The position numbers and the translations under genes are program-made. Positions 27,301 to 33,302 of a DNA stretch of 38,639 nucleotides are shown piece by piece. The notes under the pieces are model-generated. The model had not been told where the DNA came from and made no database searches. It saw only the letters and a list, made by a program, of their open reading frames with translations. The stretch comes from Bacteroidota bacterium (GTDB lineage: Bacteria; Bacteroidota; Rhodothermia; Rhodothermales; Bin80). Within the stretch, counting starts at the first letter, position 1. The number at the start of each line of letters is the position of its first letter. The DNA lies in NCBI GenBank assembly GCA_028873925.1, contig JAPPNA010000125.1, positions 1 through 38,639 on the forward strand. The letters run 5' to 3'.

Positions 27301-29185
27301 CTTTGAGCTGGCCGAACTGAGTCTGATCCGGAGTGATCGGGTACTGCAACGGGCTGTTGGCGGAGCGGTCCCGGGTGGCCCTTCGGTGCGTACGGAGAGC
27401 TACACATCACGATTCAACGGCACATTCCGACCCCGGCTGACGCGGCACCAGTCATTGAACTGGCTTCAGTTTCAGGACTTTTCTTATGCCGCCAGCTTCA
27501 GCTGGAATAACGGTTCTGTGAGCAACAACACCGGGGCCCGCACGAGCACCAATGTGAATCTGCGGGCAGGCATGATTGTTCGTCCGCGCACGCTGCTTGA
27601 GCAGTTTGACTTTTACGAGGCATTGCAGGCCTCTGCCCGTGCAGCCCAGACCGCCGCAGATGCGCGCCGTAAGGACAGGCAGGCGGAACGGCAGGCGCGA
27701 CGTGCGGCGCGAGCGGCCGCCCTGGCTGACACCACCGAAGCTCCCCCGGAGGATGAAGCCGATGAACGGATTGCCCTGGAGGCTGCCGACGATACGACGA
27801 TGCGCCGTGTGACCCTGCCTCCGTGGCTGTCACCCAAGGCCCTATTCAGGAAGGTGTTTCTGGGTGTGACCAGCCTGGAAGAATTGAATGTCTCATACAG
27901 CGGCACCCGAAGTTCGTCCGGCACCAATGTGGGGCAGGTCGATGAGGAAGGCGAAGTGGCGGTAAGCTACAGCCTGCGGGATGCAGTGTTTGATGGTCGG
28001 GGACCATCGCTGAGATACCGGCTGGGGCTCGATCGCTACATCAGTGCCGAGCAGCGGGTGATAAATGAGCGCCTCCAGGTGGTTGACGCGCTCTCAAATT
28101 CGGATCGCTGGCAGGCCCGCACCAATCTCAACCCATCCACGGCCCTGCGCATTAACCTGAACTGGACCTTGGAGAATACCCGGCGTGAGCAGCTCACCTA
28201 CCGGGTGCTTGAAGATGGCCTGCCCGGCGCGGATACTACCCAGGCTGGAGATACGCGTGCCTCGGTATGGGCCTTTGGTGCCTCTTACGAGACCATGTTC
28301 AACCGGCATTTGAGCCTTTGGGAGACTGACTGTGCCGAGGTGTGTCTTGATGCCGACACGCTCCAGTCGGGAGTACTGACCAACCGCGTGATATTTGCGG
28401 ATTTTCAGGCCAGCTACCTGTCGTTCGGCTCCAGCGGCCTGTTGCCGTTCCCGCTGCCCGGCTGGACCGTAAGTTATTCCGGTATTTCCAATTGGCCGCT
28501 CATCCGGTGGCTTGCGCGCAGTGCCACGCTGCGTCACAATTACGGAGCCGACATCAGCACCGACTTCCGATCCAACCTGCGTGGGGGAGAACCGGATGTG
28601 TTCCGGCTGGCGGACGGGCCACTGATTGCATTTGAGATCCCACACATTGAAGTGGACGCGGCCCGCATCAATGAGCGCTTCCAGCCGCTGGTGGCGGTGG
28701 ACATGTCATTCCGGGGCAACATCCAGACCAGCGTCGCGTGGAACACGAGCAACATCTTTGCATTGAGCACCACCAATAATGTAGTCACCGAGACCAGCAC
28801 CAGCGAACTTTCCTTTACCGCCTCATACTCCACGACCGGTCTGCGGCTGCCGTTTGTCAGTCGCCGTCTAAGCAACCGTCTCAACTTCTCGTTAACCCTG
28901 TCCCGCTCGGTCAATGATGATCGGAGCTATTTCATTCGGCGCGCCATGGAAGCGGCTATCTCCGAACCTGATTTTGACTTTGCGCGTGCCCTGGAGGAGC
29001 CCTTTGTGGATATTCTGACGAGCACCACGCGTTTACAGGCGCGCCCCAGAATCTCCTACCAGTTCAGCAACGTCCTAACAGCGGACATGTATGTCCAGTA
29101 CGAGGATTTTATCGGCGACAGCCGCCGCCTCCCCTATACATCCATTAAAGGCGGGTTCAACCTGCGCGTTAATTTCGCCCACTAA
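21347..29185 (+). CDS. sprA: T9SS outer-membrane translocon SprA/Sov
   Basis: A giant outer-membrane protein of about 2,612 residues, the size class of SprA and Sov. These form a 36-strand beta barrel through which the type IX secretion system exports folded cargo, including gliding adhesins. An N-terminal hydrophobic export segment is followed by SprA N-terminal-domain text (GRAEIRPGFDYQKNAQQ, VTGTIGDKMQVSVDWD and FFLSYYFRNRWEEAL-type motifs in the first 400 residues). Long stretches of alternating strands run to the end, closing in FNLRVNFAH. Around residues 2090-2150 is an unusual Ala/Arg/Glu-rich helical insertion. I use ATG 21347; an in-frame TTG at 21335 is possible. Other T9SS core genes are not in the window. 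Confidence 0.95.
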   Translation: MHNGRRTILKQLAFLSGGALILWILLNSASVQGDYYPGRTGMVALADTDSVTLHNMDSLWALITRVGADSIRKIVIDRLDSDSLLLSYIDSLAADTNLRAIRYLGHLNPSGRTASLFEWQRRSFGPGLFTGWQHEVELDSTGTWYTAYERVAGLNVRQPMRVTRSQYRQAHLRSSMERNWRELIEIRQNRRESRRRGGLGYSIVVPGGRESSFATIFGKNEVDLRVNGRAEIRPGFDYQKNAQQVTLGRGSQLNPSFDMDLTLGVTGTIGDKMQVSVDWDTGRSFDFENQLKLQYTGYEDEIIQSIEAGNVFLQTPSTLIRGGQSLFGIKSELQIGGFRLTTVMSQQEGQSNQLSLEGGAETTEFSRRATEYSERRHYFLSYYFRNRWEEALSDPPNIILDAVFSQITDVEVWKLQQVAPEEQNVRQVVAMVDLGESRELVLQADRYTQAVRPSNDIDQYDPAEIDAQLRDGNAVPQDYLESDLMDQPLTSSDYQVGQFRKLEPGRHYDIDYALGYVSLRQRIQESEALAVSYRYLASGQQQQVGDFSSETGGGDNSQTGDRLVLKLLKPVNLQQPANIGQANQSNPAAWYLEMRNLYELDRGLLPTEFILDIAHEPSGRASTRTLPGITGQNTLIQVLGLDRLNEDGAPKPDNLFDFLPNYSIKPGEGILVFPYLEPFGRRMSELIDASGLSPADKQAAKQVYVFEDLYRTKQINAARNTRLNVYSLSGSYKGGIPSFYDLKAYSGVVDGSVRVTAGDITLTEGTDYIVDYLGGTVTITNPAHLAGGRQIDIEWEENALLTLQKKTLLGARLDYSAGTRFTAGGTVMRMSQKSITDKFRVGDEPISNMVWGLDGKVHLEPRWLTRAIDAVPLLQTKEASRIVITGEFAQLRPGHTVTNAFKDQRRTLRSEGRDFTSDEQRGISYVDDFEGFENLFSLSRPGAWRLSSAPTRSSAGADNASERELTNDGRGGLGWYQLNQSSLESFEGGLTPAVQLLAPQQVFPNRESLQTERVLTTLDFYFSPHERGPYNYNMDLGTFMDNPRLVWGGVTQRLTEGNTDFTAKNIEFVEFIFRPFVEAGEADPEARLIIDIGRISEDVIPDNKLNTEDGLSLSEPGSIGRLARLSTGQQNQSINPIESADRITEDLGIDGLASFPDNKFEREGGLGTEQVAFADFLNSLQSTTSSRYPQELAQEIAKARYDPSADDYFHFLDTHFFGNSQFYPNGATIQERFSRFFSGYELNTFDAQQKLAPGLSGNGNTRVPDTEDTNQNSASDTDNSYFQYEVPLSLTRLDQLAQPEEVNDYVINEIAGPSGATGWYLVRIPVRDFTGRVGEIQDFTLIESIRLWTTGHTSPITLRFATLEFVGSQWRTSESVNETTLDGEMLPDEGNSLFGPQISIESVNNEENTVYEIPKSAVRSRIREPQSGTVRDAREQSMVIRVQDLPANRQMAVFRTYQTPQDLLRYEHLRMFLHMHGFMDETPIQPEDREAVRFFMRLGGNETLDYYEYEQPLTASPLDRLPEESAQKSDYLWRTSEPGTDGDQTAFVDVNSMNIRLSALNQIKFLRDTFMDEEGTAFDPTEVFWSDIHTSLQATIDEFAAPGARIGVRGTPSLARISTIVMGIRNGAGEEHILSDVNVWVNELRVSGYDEQPGTAAVLNADVTLADFGSVRGSARMQTDGFGSLSSTLAERDQDNVRNWNVNAQVNLDNFMPERLGWSLPVSANLRENTVIPRFDPNRGDIRVTSLQDAVEADSTLSPEEITRRQQEISRQAQTSNSTASYSARIGKSGSRSRLLRHTLDGLSLNYSYSLAEARSPTQQFRNSTQWSSTLAYRLAIRRPRVLRLFQWLDGVPVLRMISHLGLNYLPSSLQYSLRANRNYSESKQRPDPVRQRSSTLPVDVQFPLRPQHSFNHARQFSFQYNPFGFLNFSAETSTNQSLNALGVDTLYSVILVDSLGAESVLSNTSLADLIADGTIDRSQVGISAFELAELSLIRSDRVLQRAVGGAVPGGPSVRTESYTSRFNGTFRPRLTRHQSLNWLQFQDFSYAASFSWNNGSVSNNTGARTSTNVNLRAGMIVRPRTLLEQFDFYEALQASARAAQTAADARRKDRQAERQARRAARAAALADTTEAPPEDEADERIALEAADDTTMRRVTLPPWLSPKALFRKVFLGVTSLEELNVSYSGTRSSSGTNVGQVDEEGEVAVSYSLRDAVFDGRGPSLRYRLGLDRYISAEQRVINERLQVVDALSNSDRWQARTNLNPSTALRINLNWTLENTRREQLTYRVLEDGLPGADTTQAGDTRASVWAFGASYETMFNRHLSLWETDCAEVCLDADTLQSGVLTNRVIFADFQASYLSFGSSGLLPFPLPGWTVSYSGISNWPLIRWLARSATLRHNYGADISTDFRSNLRGGEPDVFRLADGPLIAFEIPHIEVDAARINERFQPLVAVDMSFRGNIQTSVAWNTSNIFALSTTNNVVTETSTSELSFTASYSTTGLRLPFVSRRLSNRLNFSLTLSRSVNDDRSYFIRRAMEAAISEPDFDFARALEEPFVDILTSTTRLQARPRISYQFSNVLTADMYVQYEDFIGDSRRLPYTSIKGGFNLRVNFAH

Positions 29186-29963
29186 TCTGGCTCCGACGAA
29201 TCCGAAAGCCGCCTTCGGCTGCCCATTGGGTCGGGTGCCCTACGGGCCCGCATGGGATCTCCAGCGGACGCTGAAGGATCGTCTGCTAACTGCACGCCGG
29301 AACCGTGAGCTGCTGCCGCACTTTGTGCTGCTGGTTGAACATTTGCCGGTGTACACGATGGGCAAGAGCGGCCAGGCGCAACACCTGCTGTTGAATGCGG
29401 ACCGGCGCGTTGACCAAGGCATCGAGTACTTTGAGATTGGTCGGGGCGGTGACATCACCTATCACGGCCCCGGGCAGCTCGTGGTGTACTTCCTTTTGGA
29501 CCTGAACCGCTTTTACCGGGATCTGCATCGGTTCATGCGGGATCTGGAGGAAATCGTGATTCGGACCTTGGCTTCATGGGGAATTGCCGGCTACCGCGTG
29601 TCCGGCAGAACGGGTGTATGGGTTGGCCCGGCGGGTCACGAAAAGAAAATCTGCGCCTTCGGCATCCGTTGCAGCCGCTGGGTCACCATGCACGGATTAG
29701 CTCTGAACATAAACACCAATCTGGCCTACTTTGACCACATTATACCCTGCGGCATCTCGGACCGGGGGGTAACCTCATTCCAGACCGAGCTCAATTTCCG
29801 CTGCGACCTGGCGGCCGTGTCCCGGGTCCTGTGCAGTCACTTTGCCCATGTCTTCGGGGCAGACATGGAGCTGCTGGATGAACCTGATGCCTATGATGTG
29901 CTGGAATCCGTCATTGATGTGCCGGACCTGGGCAACACCCTGCAATCGCAACCGTTCTCATGA
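29091..29963 (+). CDS. lipB: Octanoyltransferase LipB
   Basis: LipB moves octanoyl from acyl carrier protein to lipoyl domains, the first step of lipoate synthesis. The active site is clear: RGGDITYHGPGQLVVYF, the Lys of KKICAFGIRCSRWVTMHGLALN, and the nucleophile Cys in IIPCGISDRGVTS. Family text begins only at about LGRVPYGPAWDLQ (29222). The sole in-frame ATG/GTG/TTG far enough upstream is the ATG at 29091, which overlaps sprA by 95 bp and adds about 40 unusual residues. A CTG at 29187, two bases after the sprA stop, is an attractive non-standard start. The 3' end overlaps the next gene as ATGA. Confidence 0.93.
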   Translation: MSSTRILSATAAASPIHPLKAGSTCALISPTNLAPTNPKAAFGCPLGRVPYGPAWDLQRTLKDRLLTARRNRELLPHFVLLVEHLPVYTMGKSGQAQHLLLNADRRVDQGIEYFEIGRGGDITYHGPGQLVVYFLLDLNRFYRDLHRFMRDLEEIVIRTLASWGIAGYRVSGRTGVWVGPAGHEKKICAFGIRCSRWVTMHGLALNINTNLAYFDHIIPCGISDRGVTSFQTELNFRCDLAAVSRVLCSHFAHVFGADMELLDEPDAYDVLESVIDVPDLGNTLQSQPFS

Positions 29964-30388
29964 CCGAAAGTGCAGTCTATGCCTTCGCATTCAACATGGC
30001 CGCCGAGGTCCTGCGTGCGCAGCATCCCGAGTCCGAATTCGGACGACTCAGTATCAGCCTCTATGATCTGAAAACCGGTCAGGAGGCCTACAACATCCAC
30101 TACGACCCGATGGAAGAGGACTATTGCCTCTGCCGGGTGCTGAAATCCGAACCTGCCGCACAATTCGGCGATGGTCCGGCTGACTTGTTTTTCAGTTCGG
30201 AAGTGGAAGTCATAACCGCCTGGCAGACCTCGGAGGAGGCCGCTGGAGCCCTGATTGAGCTCGCCCTCCAGGAAAACCTGATGCCGCAGATCAACTATAT
30301 GCTCAATGCTGAGCCATCACTTGGCGGGCCGCAGCGGCCACCAGACACCCCCAGCCCGCCATTAGGCAGAGGCCGCCGAAGGGCGTAA
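29960..30388 (+). CDS. Unrecognised 142-residue protein downstream of lipB
   Basis: I do not recognise a family. The product is acidic and apparently cytosolic with no signal or membrane helix. It has an N-terminal helix (VYAFAFNMAAEVLRAQHPESE), a beta-like segment (RLSISLYDLKTGQEAYN), MEEDYCLCRVLKSE, then ADLFFSSEVEVITAW, a helical part (EEAAGALIELALQENLM), and a Pro/Arg-rich tail. The start overlaps the lipB stop (ATGA). The last ~70 bp are antisense to the end of a DUF423 remnant. A second, 5'-truncated and frameshifted version lies at 32607-32985. The body is highly similar between copies, so the gene was probably functional recently. Confidence 0.7.
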   Translation: MTESAVYAFAFNMAAEVLRAQHPESEFGRLSISLYDLKTGQEAYNIHYDPMEEDYCLCRVLKSEPAAQFGDGPADLFFSSEVEVITAWQTSEEAAGALIELALQENLMPQINYMLNAEPSLGGPQRPPDTPSPPLGRGRRRA

Positions 30389-30553
30389 TTGCCCCGCGAT
30401 GTTGGTCAGTGCAAGGAGAGAACAGGAACACTGCACCATGCCCGCGATAAAGAGGATCCCGGCAGCCCGTATCCACGGGCCGCCCCTCCGGGTCCGTGCC
30501 CATGCCAACGGGGCCACCGCGTGACCCATCAGAAACCCTGCCGCAGTCATCCG
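30011..30553. repeat. Duplicated ~0.55-kb segment, copy A
   Basis: This segment matches 32607-33168 in the same orientation with scattered substitutions and small indels. It runs from inside the unrecognised gene (CTGCGTGCGCAG) to inside the convergent DUF423 gene (CCGCAGTCATCC). Copy A keeps the 5' part of the unrecognised gene intact but has a truncated DUF423; copy B is the reverse. Confidence 0.9.
30303..30553 (-). pseudogene. DUF423 gene fragment (5'-truncated, frameshifted)
   Basis: Minus-strand text RRGGPWIRAAGILFIAGMV and SLLALTNIAG, followed after a frameshift by FGGLCLMAGWGCLVAAAAR, matches the C-terminal two thirds of the intact DUF423 protein at 32918-33271. The N-terminal third is absent because the homology ends at about 30553. 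The original stop is also lost, so the last frame runs on to 30303. Confidence 0.85.
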
Positions 30554-31043
30554 GTGGATATTCAGCTCAAGTTGCCCACCTATTTGAGCCCAAGAATCCG
30601 CACCTTAGAAACTGTACATTCTGCGATGTGGGGAATGGAACGCAAACAGTGCCCCGAAACGGTCGTGATGTGGGGCAGGGTCCCTATTTTGCTGCGTCAA
30701 AGGGGTCATTTTGAGATGCCGGTGGGTGCGACACCTAACAAAGTTCCTCTGGCGCATATTCCATCCAGACCCGAGCATCTACGAGACCGAACTCGGTGAA
30801 CGCTATGAACGCCGTGCCTGACCGATACCTGTTGAAGGGATTCCGGGTTGACCGGCCCTAAATGTTCTGGAAAGTCAGAACTGGCGGACTGCGGCCCTTT
30901 CGGGCCGATTTCGCCGGCTGGAACCCTGACCAAACGCTCGAGCTCTGAGCAAATTTGGCCTCCGTAGCGTATCCAGCCCTCCTGCCCGCTCCCTAAGTAA
31001 ATTCGGGCGCGACAGCCTATTTGGATCACGCTGGAACGTCTTG
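30554..31043. other. Unassigned left arm of the inserted islet
   Basis: About 490 bp with no gene I can support. Short open frames exist on both strands, and an in-frame piece at about 30748-30815 reads FHPDPSIYETELGERYERRA before a stop. It looks like the C-terminus of a lost gene, but I cannot name it. A GC hairpin lies at 30892-30907. Two loosely similar ~36-bp segments at about 30925-31010 encode RPNLLR-type text on the minus strand and may be an old small repeat. Confidence 0.4.
30892..30907 (-). other. GC-rich hairpin with GAAA loop
   Basis: On the minus strand the sequence CGGCCC-GAAA-GGGCCG forms a perfect six-pair stem with a GNRA tetraloop, about 140 nt downstream of the protease gene stop. 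There is no T run after it, so it is not a typical intrinsic terminator, though it could stabilise a transcript end. Confidence 0.35.
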
Positions 31044-31943
31044 CTATTGTTGCCTTTCATCTGACAGATACTTGATCATAAAATAAGGGTCCAATATCGG
31101 TGCCCGAGCCACACCTCCCAATGATACGGCTAAATCCTGCTCCAGGTTGCTCGGATTGCTGACCTGCCTGAACAAACCACGAGTTTCGGCCCGATCAATC
31201 ACAAAGCCGTGAGACGGATAGTTGCTGGCCAAGTAATAAACCTTATCCATTGAAATATTCCTACCGGCATGAATCAGTCGCTCTCCATACTTCTGTGCGA
31301 CATTCATCGCTCTACCGGCTTCGCCCAGATGCAGTGGATCAATCTGCCCGTAAATGGGCGTGAACAGTCCGTTGGTAAGCTCAGTGGCGATCTTGGCACA
31401 GGTTTGGGAAGTTAGGGTTAATCCGCTCCTGAACTTGGTCTTCACAAAGAAATCCTCGAAAGAATCAAAGGCTCGCTGTTGTAACTGCACCAGCGCATCC
31501 AACACGACCAGTCCAGACTGTGTCTCGCCCAACTCGTCCTTCTTGGACAACTGAACGTCCAGCGGACCCAGTTCACCCTGATCCGTCATGATCAGTTCAT
31601 GCGCTCCAAGGGCCAGCAGTGTGCCGGCGCTCTTGCAAAACCCGGTCACGAATACCGAGAATTGCTCGTAATTTGACTGCAGATGCCGCGCAATAATGTA
31701 AGCTGCATCCGCATCCCCTCCGAGAGTGGTCAGGATTAATATCACATTCTTTCTTTTACTCCTACCCTCACTCACGACTCGGAGCCGTTCGGCGTTCACG
31801 CGTTCTATTGGGCCATTGAACAGGAAAACGTCGGCATCCCGCGACTCTGCGACCGTGTTGGCCCTTGCTACTACGACATCTGGATCCCAAAGCTGCGCTG
31901 TTTCTTGGTCCGACAGCTCAATGGTAGCATCTGAATCTGGCAT
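31044..31943 (-). CDS. SDH family Clp-fold serine proteinase
   Basis: A protein of about 299 residues of the serine dehydrogenase proteinase family (SDH_sah, PF01972), related to ClpP/SppA-type serine hydrolases with a crotonase-like fold. Diagnostic text: LTTLGGDADAAYIIARHL, then GFCKSAGTLLALGAHELIM with the presumed nucleophile Ser in KSAGT, and GELGPLDVQ. No signal peptide is seen, so it is likely cytosolic. I prefer ATG 31943; a GTG at 32009 would add 22 residues. It is a single gene on a lower-G+C segment that splits a tandem duplication, with a transposase remnant nearby, so it was probably acquired horizontally. Targets are unknown. Confidence 0.88.
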   Translation of the reverse strand: MPDSDATIELSDQETAQLWDPDVVVARANTVAESRDADVFLFNGPIERVNAERLRVVSEGRSKRKNVILILTTLGGDADAAYIIARHLQSNYEQFSVFVTGFCKSAGTLLALGAHELIMTDQGELGPLDVQLSKKDELGETQSGLVVLDALVQLQQRAFDSFEDFFVKTKFRSGLTLTSQTCAKIATELTNGLFTPIYGQIDPLHLGEAGRAMNVAQKYGERLIHAGRNISMDKVYYLASNYPSHGFVIDRAETRGLFRQVSNPSNLEQDLAVSLGGVARAPILDPYFMIKYLSDERQQ

Positions 31944-32379
31944 GACAGTTTGGTGCCCTGATTTTTTTGCAATGCTCGTCAAACGGTCCCCGGCCCCATC
32001 GGGGCACACAAAGGCAATACCGCCGATCCGCTGCTGATTTCTTCACGGAGTCACCCCTGCGCCCGGCCTGTGTATTCAGATCACAGTGGCCCTCCGAATT
32101 CACCCACATGCCAGCCGACCTACTGTTGACAACCGGCTTTCCCTGGTAAACACGGTATACTGGCTCAAGCCAAACATGATCGGGCCCCACTATCCCATGG
32201 GAAGGATGAGGATCCGGTGCGGCTGTTCAAGACGCTGCGGTAGAGTCCGGTCATGGATCAGTTGCAACGTCCGTGCCCAGATTCGGTAATCGTGGGAATA
32301 TGGGTCGGGGGACCATTGCGTGGTATCCCCCGCGCGATGCGCGGTCGGACGTACGTTATTGACGCGGTCGGACGTACGT
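31944..32379. other. Unassigned right arm of the inserted islet
   Basis: About 435 bp upstream of the protease gene. It must contain that gene's promoter, but none is distinctive. A 23-bp tandem duplication lies at 32341-32386. Open frames are short and unrecognised. Confidence 0.4.
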
Positions 32380-32386
32380 TATTGAA
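32341..32386. repeat. 23-bp tandem repeat, two units
   Basis: Two adjacent 23-bp units at 32341-32363 and 32364-32386 differ only in the last base. Each contains the 8-bp palindrome ACGTACGT. Two units only; not a CRISPR array. Confidence 0.9.
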
Positions 32387-32606
32387 AGGTGACCCGGGCA
32401 CCATCAAAGGATCAGAGCGCCGAACCGGGACGGGTATGGGTGATCCCCGTTCGTGAAGGCACGCCGCCCAATGCGTCGGCCATTGAGAGGTGTCTGCTGA
32501 CGACTGCAGAGTTGTCTGTCAGTTGGGAAGGCTGCGGAGATCATCAAGTTCTATGATTTGTGCTGCCGTACGGAGGTGACCTTTCGGGCACTCAAGATCG
32601 GCTGCC
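32387..32606 (+). pseudogene. Transposase remnant
   Basis: Plus-strand fragments in different frames read VWVIPVREGTPP...RCLLTTAELSVS and, after a frameshift, AAEIIKFYDLCCRTEVTFRALKIG. This resembles the end of the catalytic domain of IS4/IS701-type DDE transposases, where a LLxTTDLsLsxxEIIxLYxxRxxIEVTFRxLKxG pattern holds the last acidic residue. The remnant stops precisely at the left edge of duplication copy B (32607). No terminal inverted repeats were found. Assignment is by pattern only. Confidence 0.45.
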
Positions 32607-32985
32607 CTGTGTGCGCAGAATCCCGAGTCCGAATTCGGACGACTCAGTATCAGCTTCTATGATCTGGAAACCGGTCAGGAGGCCTATAAACGTCCACTAC
32701 GACCCGATGGAAGAGGACTATTGCCTCTGCCGGGTGCTGAAATCCGAACATGCCGCACAATTCGGCGATGGTCTGGCTGACTTATTTTTCAGCTCAGAAG
32801 TAGAAGTCATAACCGCTTGGCAAACCTCGGAAGAGGCCGCTGGAGCCCTGATTGATCTCGCCTTCCAGGAGAATCTGATGCCGCAGGTCAACTATATGCT
32901 CAACGCTGAGCCGCGACTCAGCGGACTGCAGCGGCTACCAGACATCCCCAGCCCGCCATTAGGCATAGGCCGCCGACGGGCGTAA
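32607..32985 (+). pseudogene. Truncated, frameshifted copy of the gene downstream of lipB
   Basis: The first ~17 codons of the gene at 29960-30388 are absent. A one-base gain near 32687-32692 (GGCCTATAAACG versus GGCCTACAACA) shifts the frame after FYDLETGQEAY. Downstream the protein text is almost the same as copy A (DPMEEDYCLCRVLKSE, EVEVITAW, ENLMPQVNYML) to the same stop. No start codon with support remains. Confidence 0.85.
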
Positions 32986-33168
32986 TGACCCCTACGGCCG
33001 TGATGTTGGTCAGCGCAAGCATATACAGGGAGCCGGAAAACAGCACCATGCCCGCGATAAAGAGCATCCCGGCCGCCCGAATCCACGGGCCGCCCCAGCG
33101 GGTCCACGCCCATGCCAACACCAAAAGGCCCACCGCATGGCTCATCTGGTAGCCCGCCGCAGTCGTCC
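32607..33168. repeat. Duplicated ~0.55-kb segment, copy B
   Basis: Direct-orientation partner of 30011-30553. It begins inside the unrecognised gene (CTGTGTGCGCAG) directly after the transposase remnant and ends inside the intact DUF423 gene. Confidence 0.9.
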
Positions 33169-33271
33169 AGGTCTCCGGGTGCGTCAGATCCAGCCAGTGC
33201 GCCCCAAATGCGCCCAATAGAACTGCGAGTCCGGCACTTAAGGCACCGGCGGCAAAGAAGAATCGCGTCAT
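32918..33271 (-). CDS. DUF423 family membrane protein
   Basis: A 117-residue inner-membrane protein of the DUF423 (YgdD-like) family, function unknown. Four hydrophobic helices are visible. Family marks are LLGAFGAHWLDL near residues 18-29, YQMSHAVGLLVLA, FSGSLYMLALT and ITPVGGLCLMAGW. Length and motif order are normal. It converges with the truncated small gene at 32607-32985, overlapping it by 68 bp. It lies 31 bp after a lipoprotein gene at the end of a minus-strand run that includes rsfS. A 5'-truncated duplicate is at 30303-30553. Confidence 0.92.
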   Translation of the reverse strand: MTRFFFAAGALSAGLAVLLGAFGAHWLDLTHPETWTTAAGYQMSHAVGLLVLAWAWTRWGGPWIRAAGMLFIAGMVLFSGSLYMLALTNITAVGVITPVGGLCLMAGWGCLVAAAVR

Positions 33272-33302
33272 GCGGAAGAAACCGCTGAAACACCCGGCCG
33301 GC

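Noticed and set aside
30389-30799. 136-codon plus-strand ORF after the small gene
   Set aside because: Its first half is antisense to the DUF423 fragment and its second half runs into unassigned DNA; no family features.
30748-30815. C-terminal-looking peptide (FHPDPSIYETELGERYERRA)
   Set aside because: It vaguely recalls sugar-kinase C-termini, but there is too little sequence to assign, so it is not listed as a pseudogene.
32341-32386. CRISPR-like repeat
   Set aside because: The two units are directly adjacent with no spacer and there are only two.
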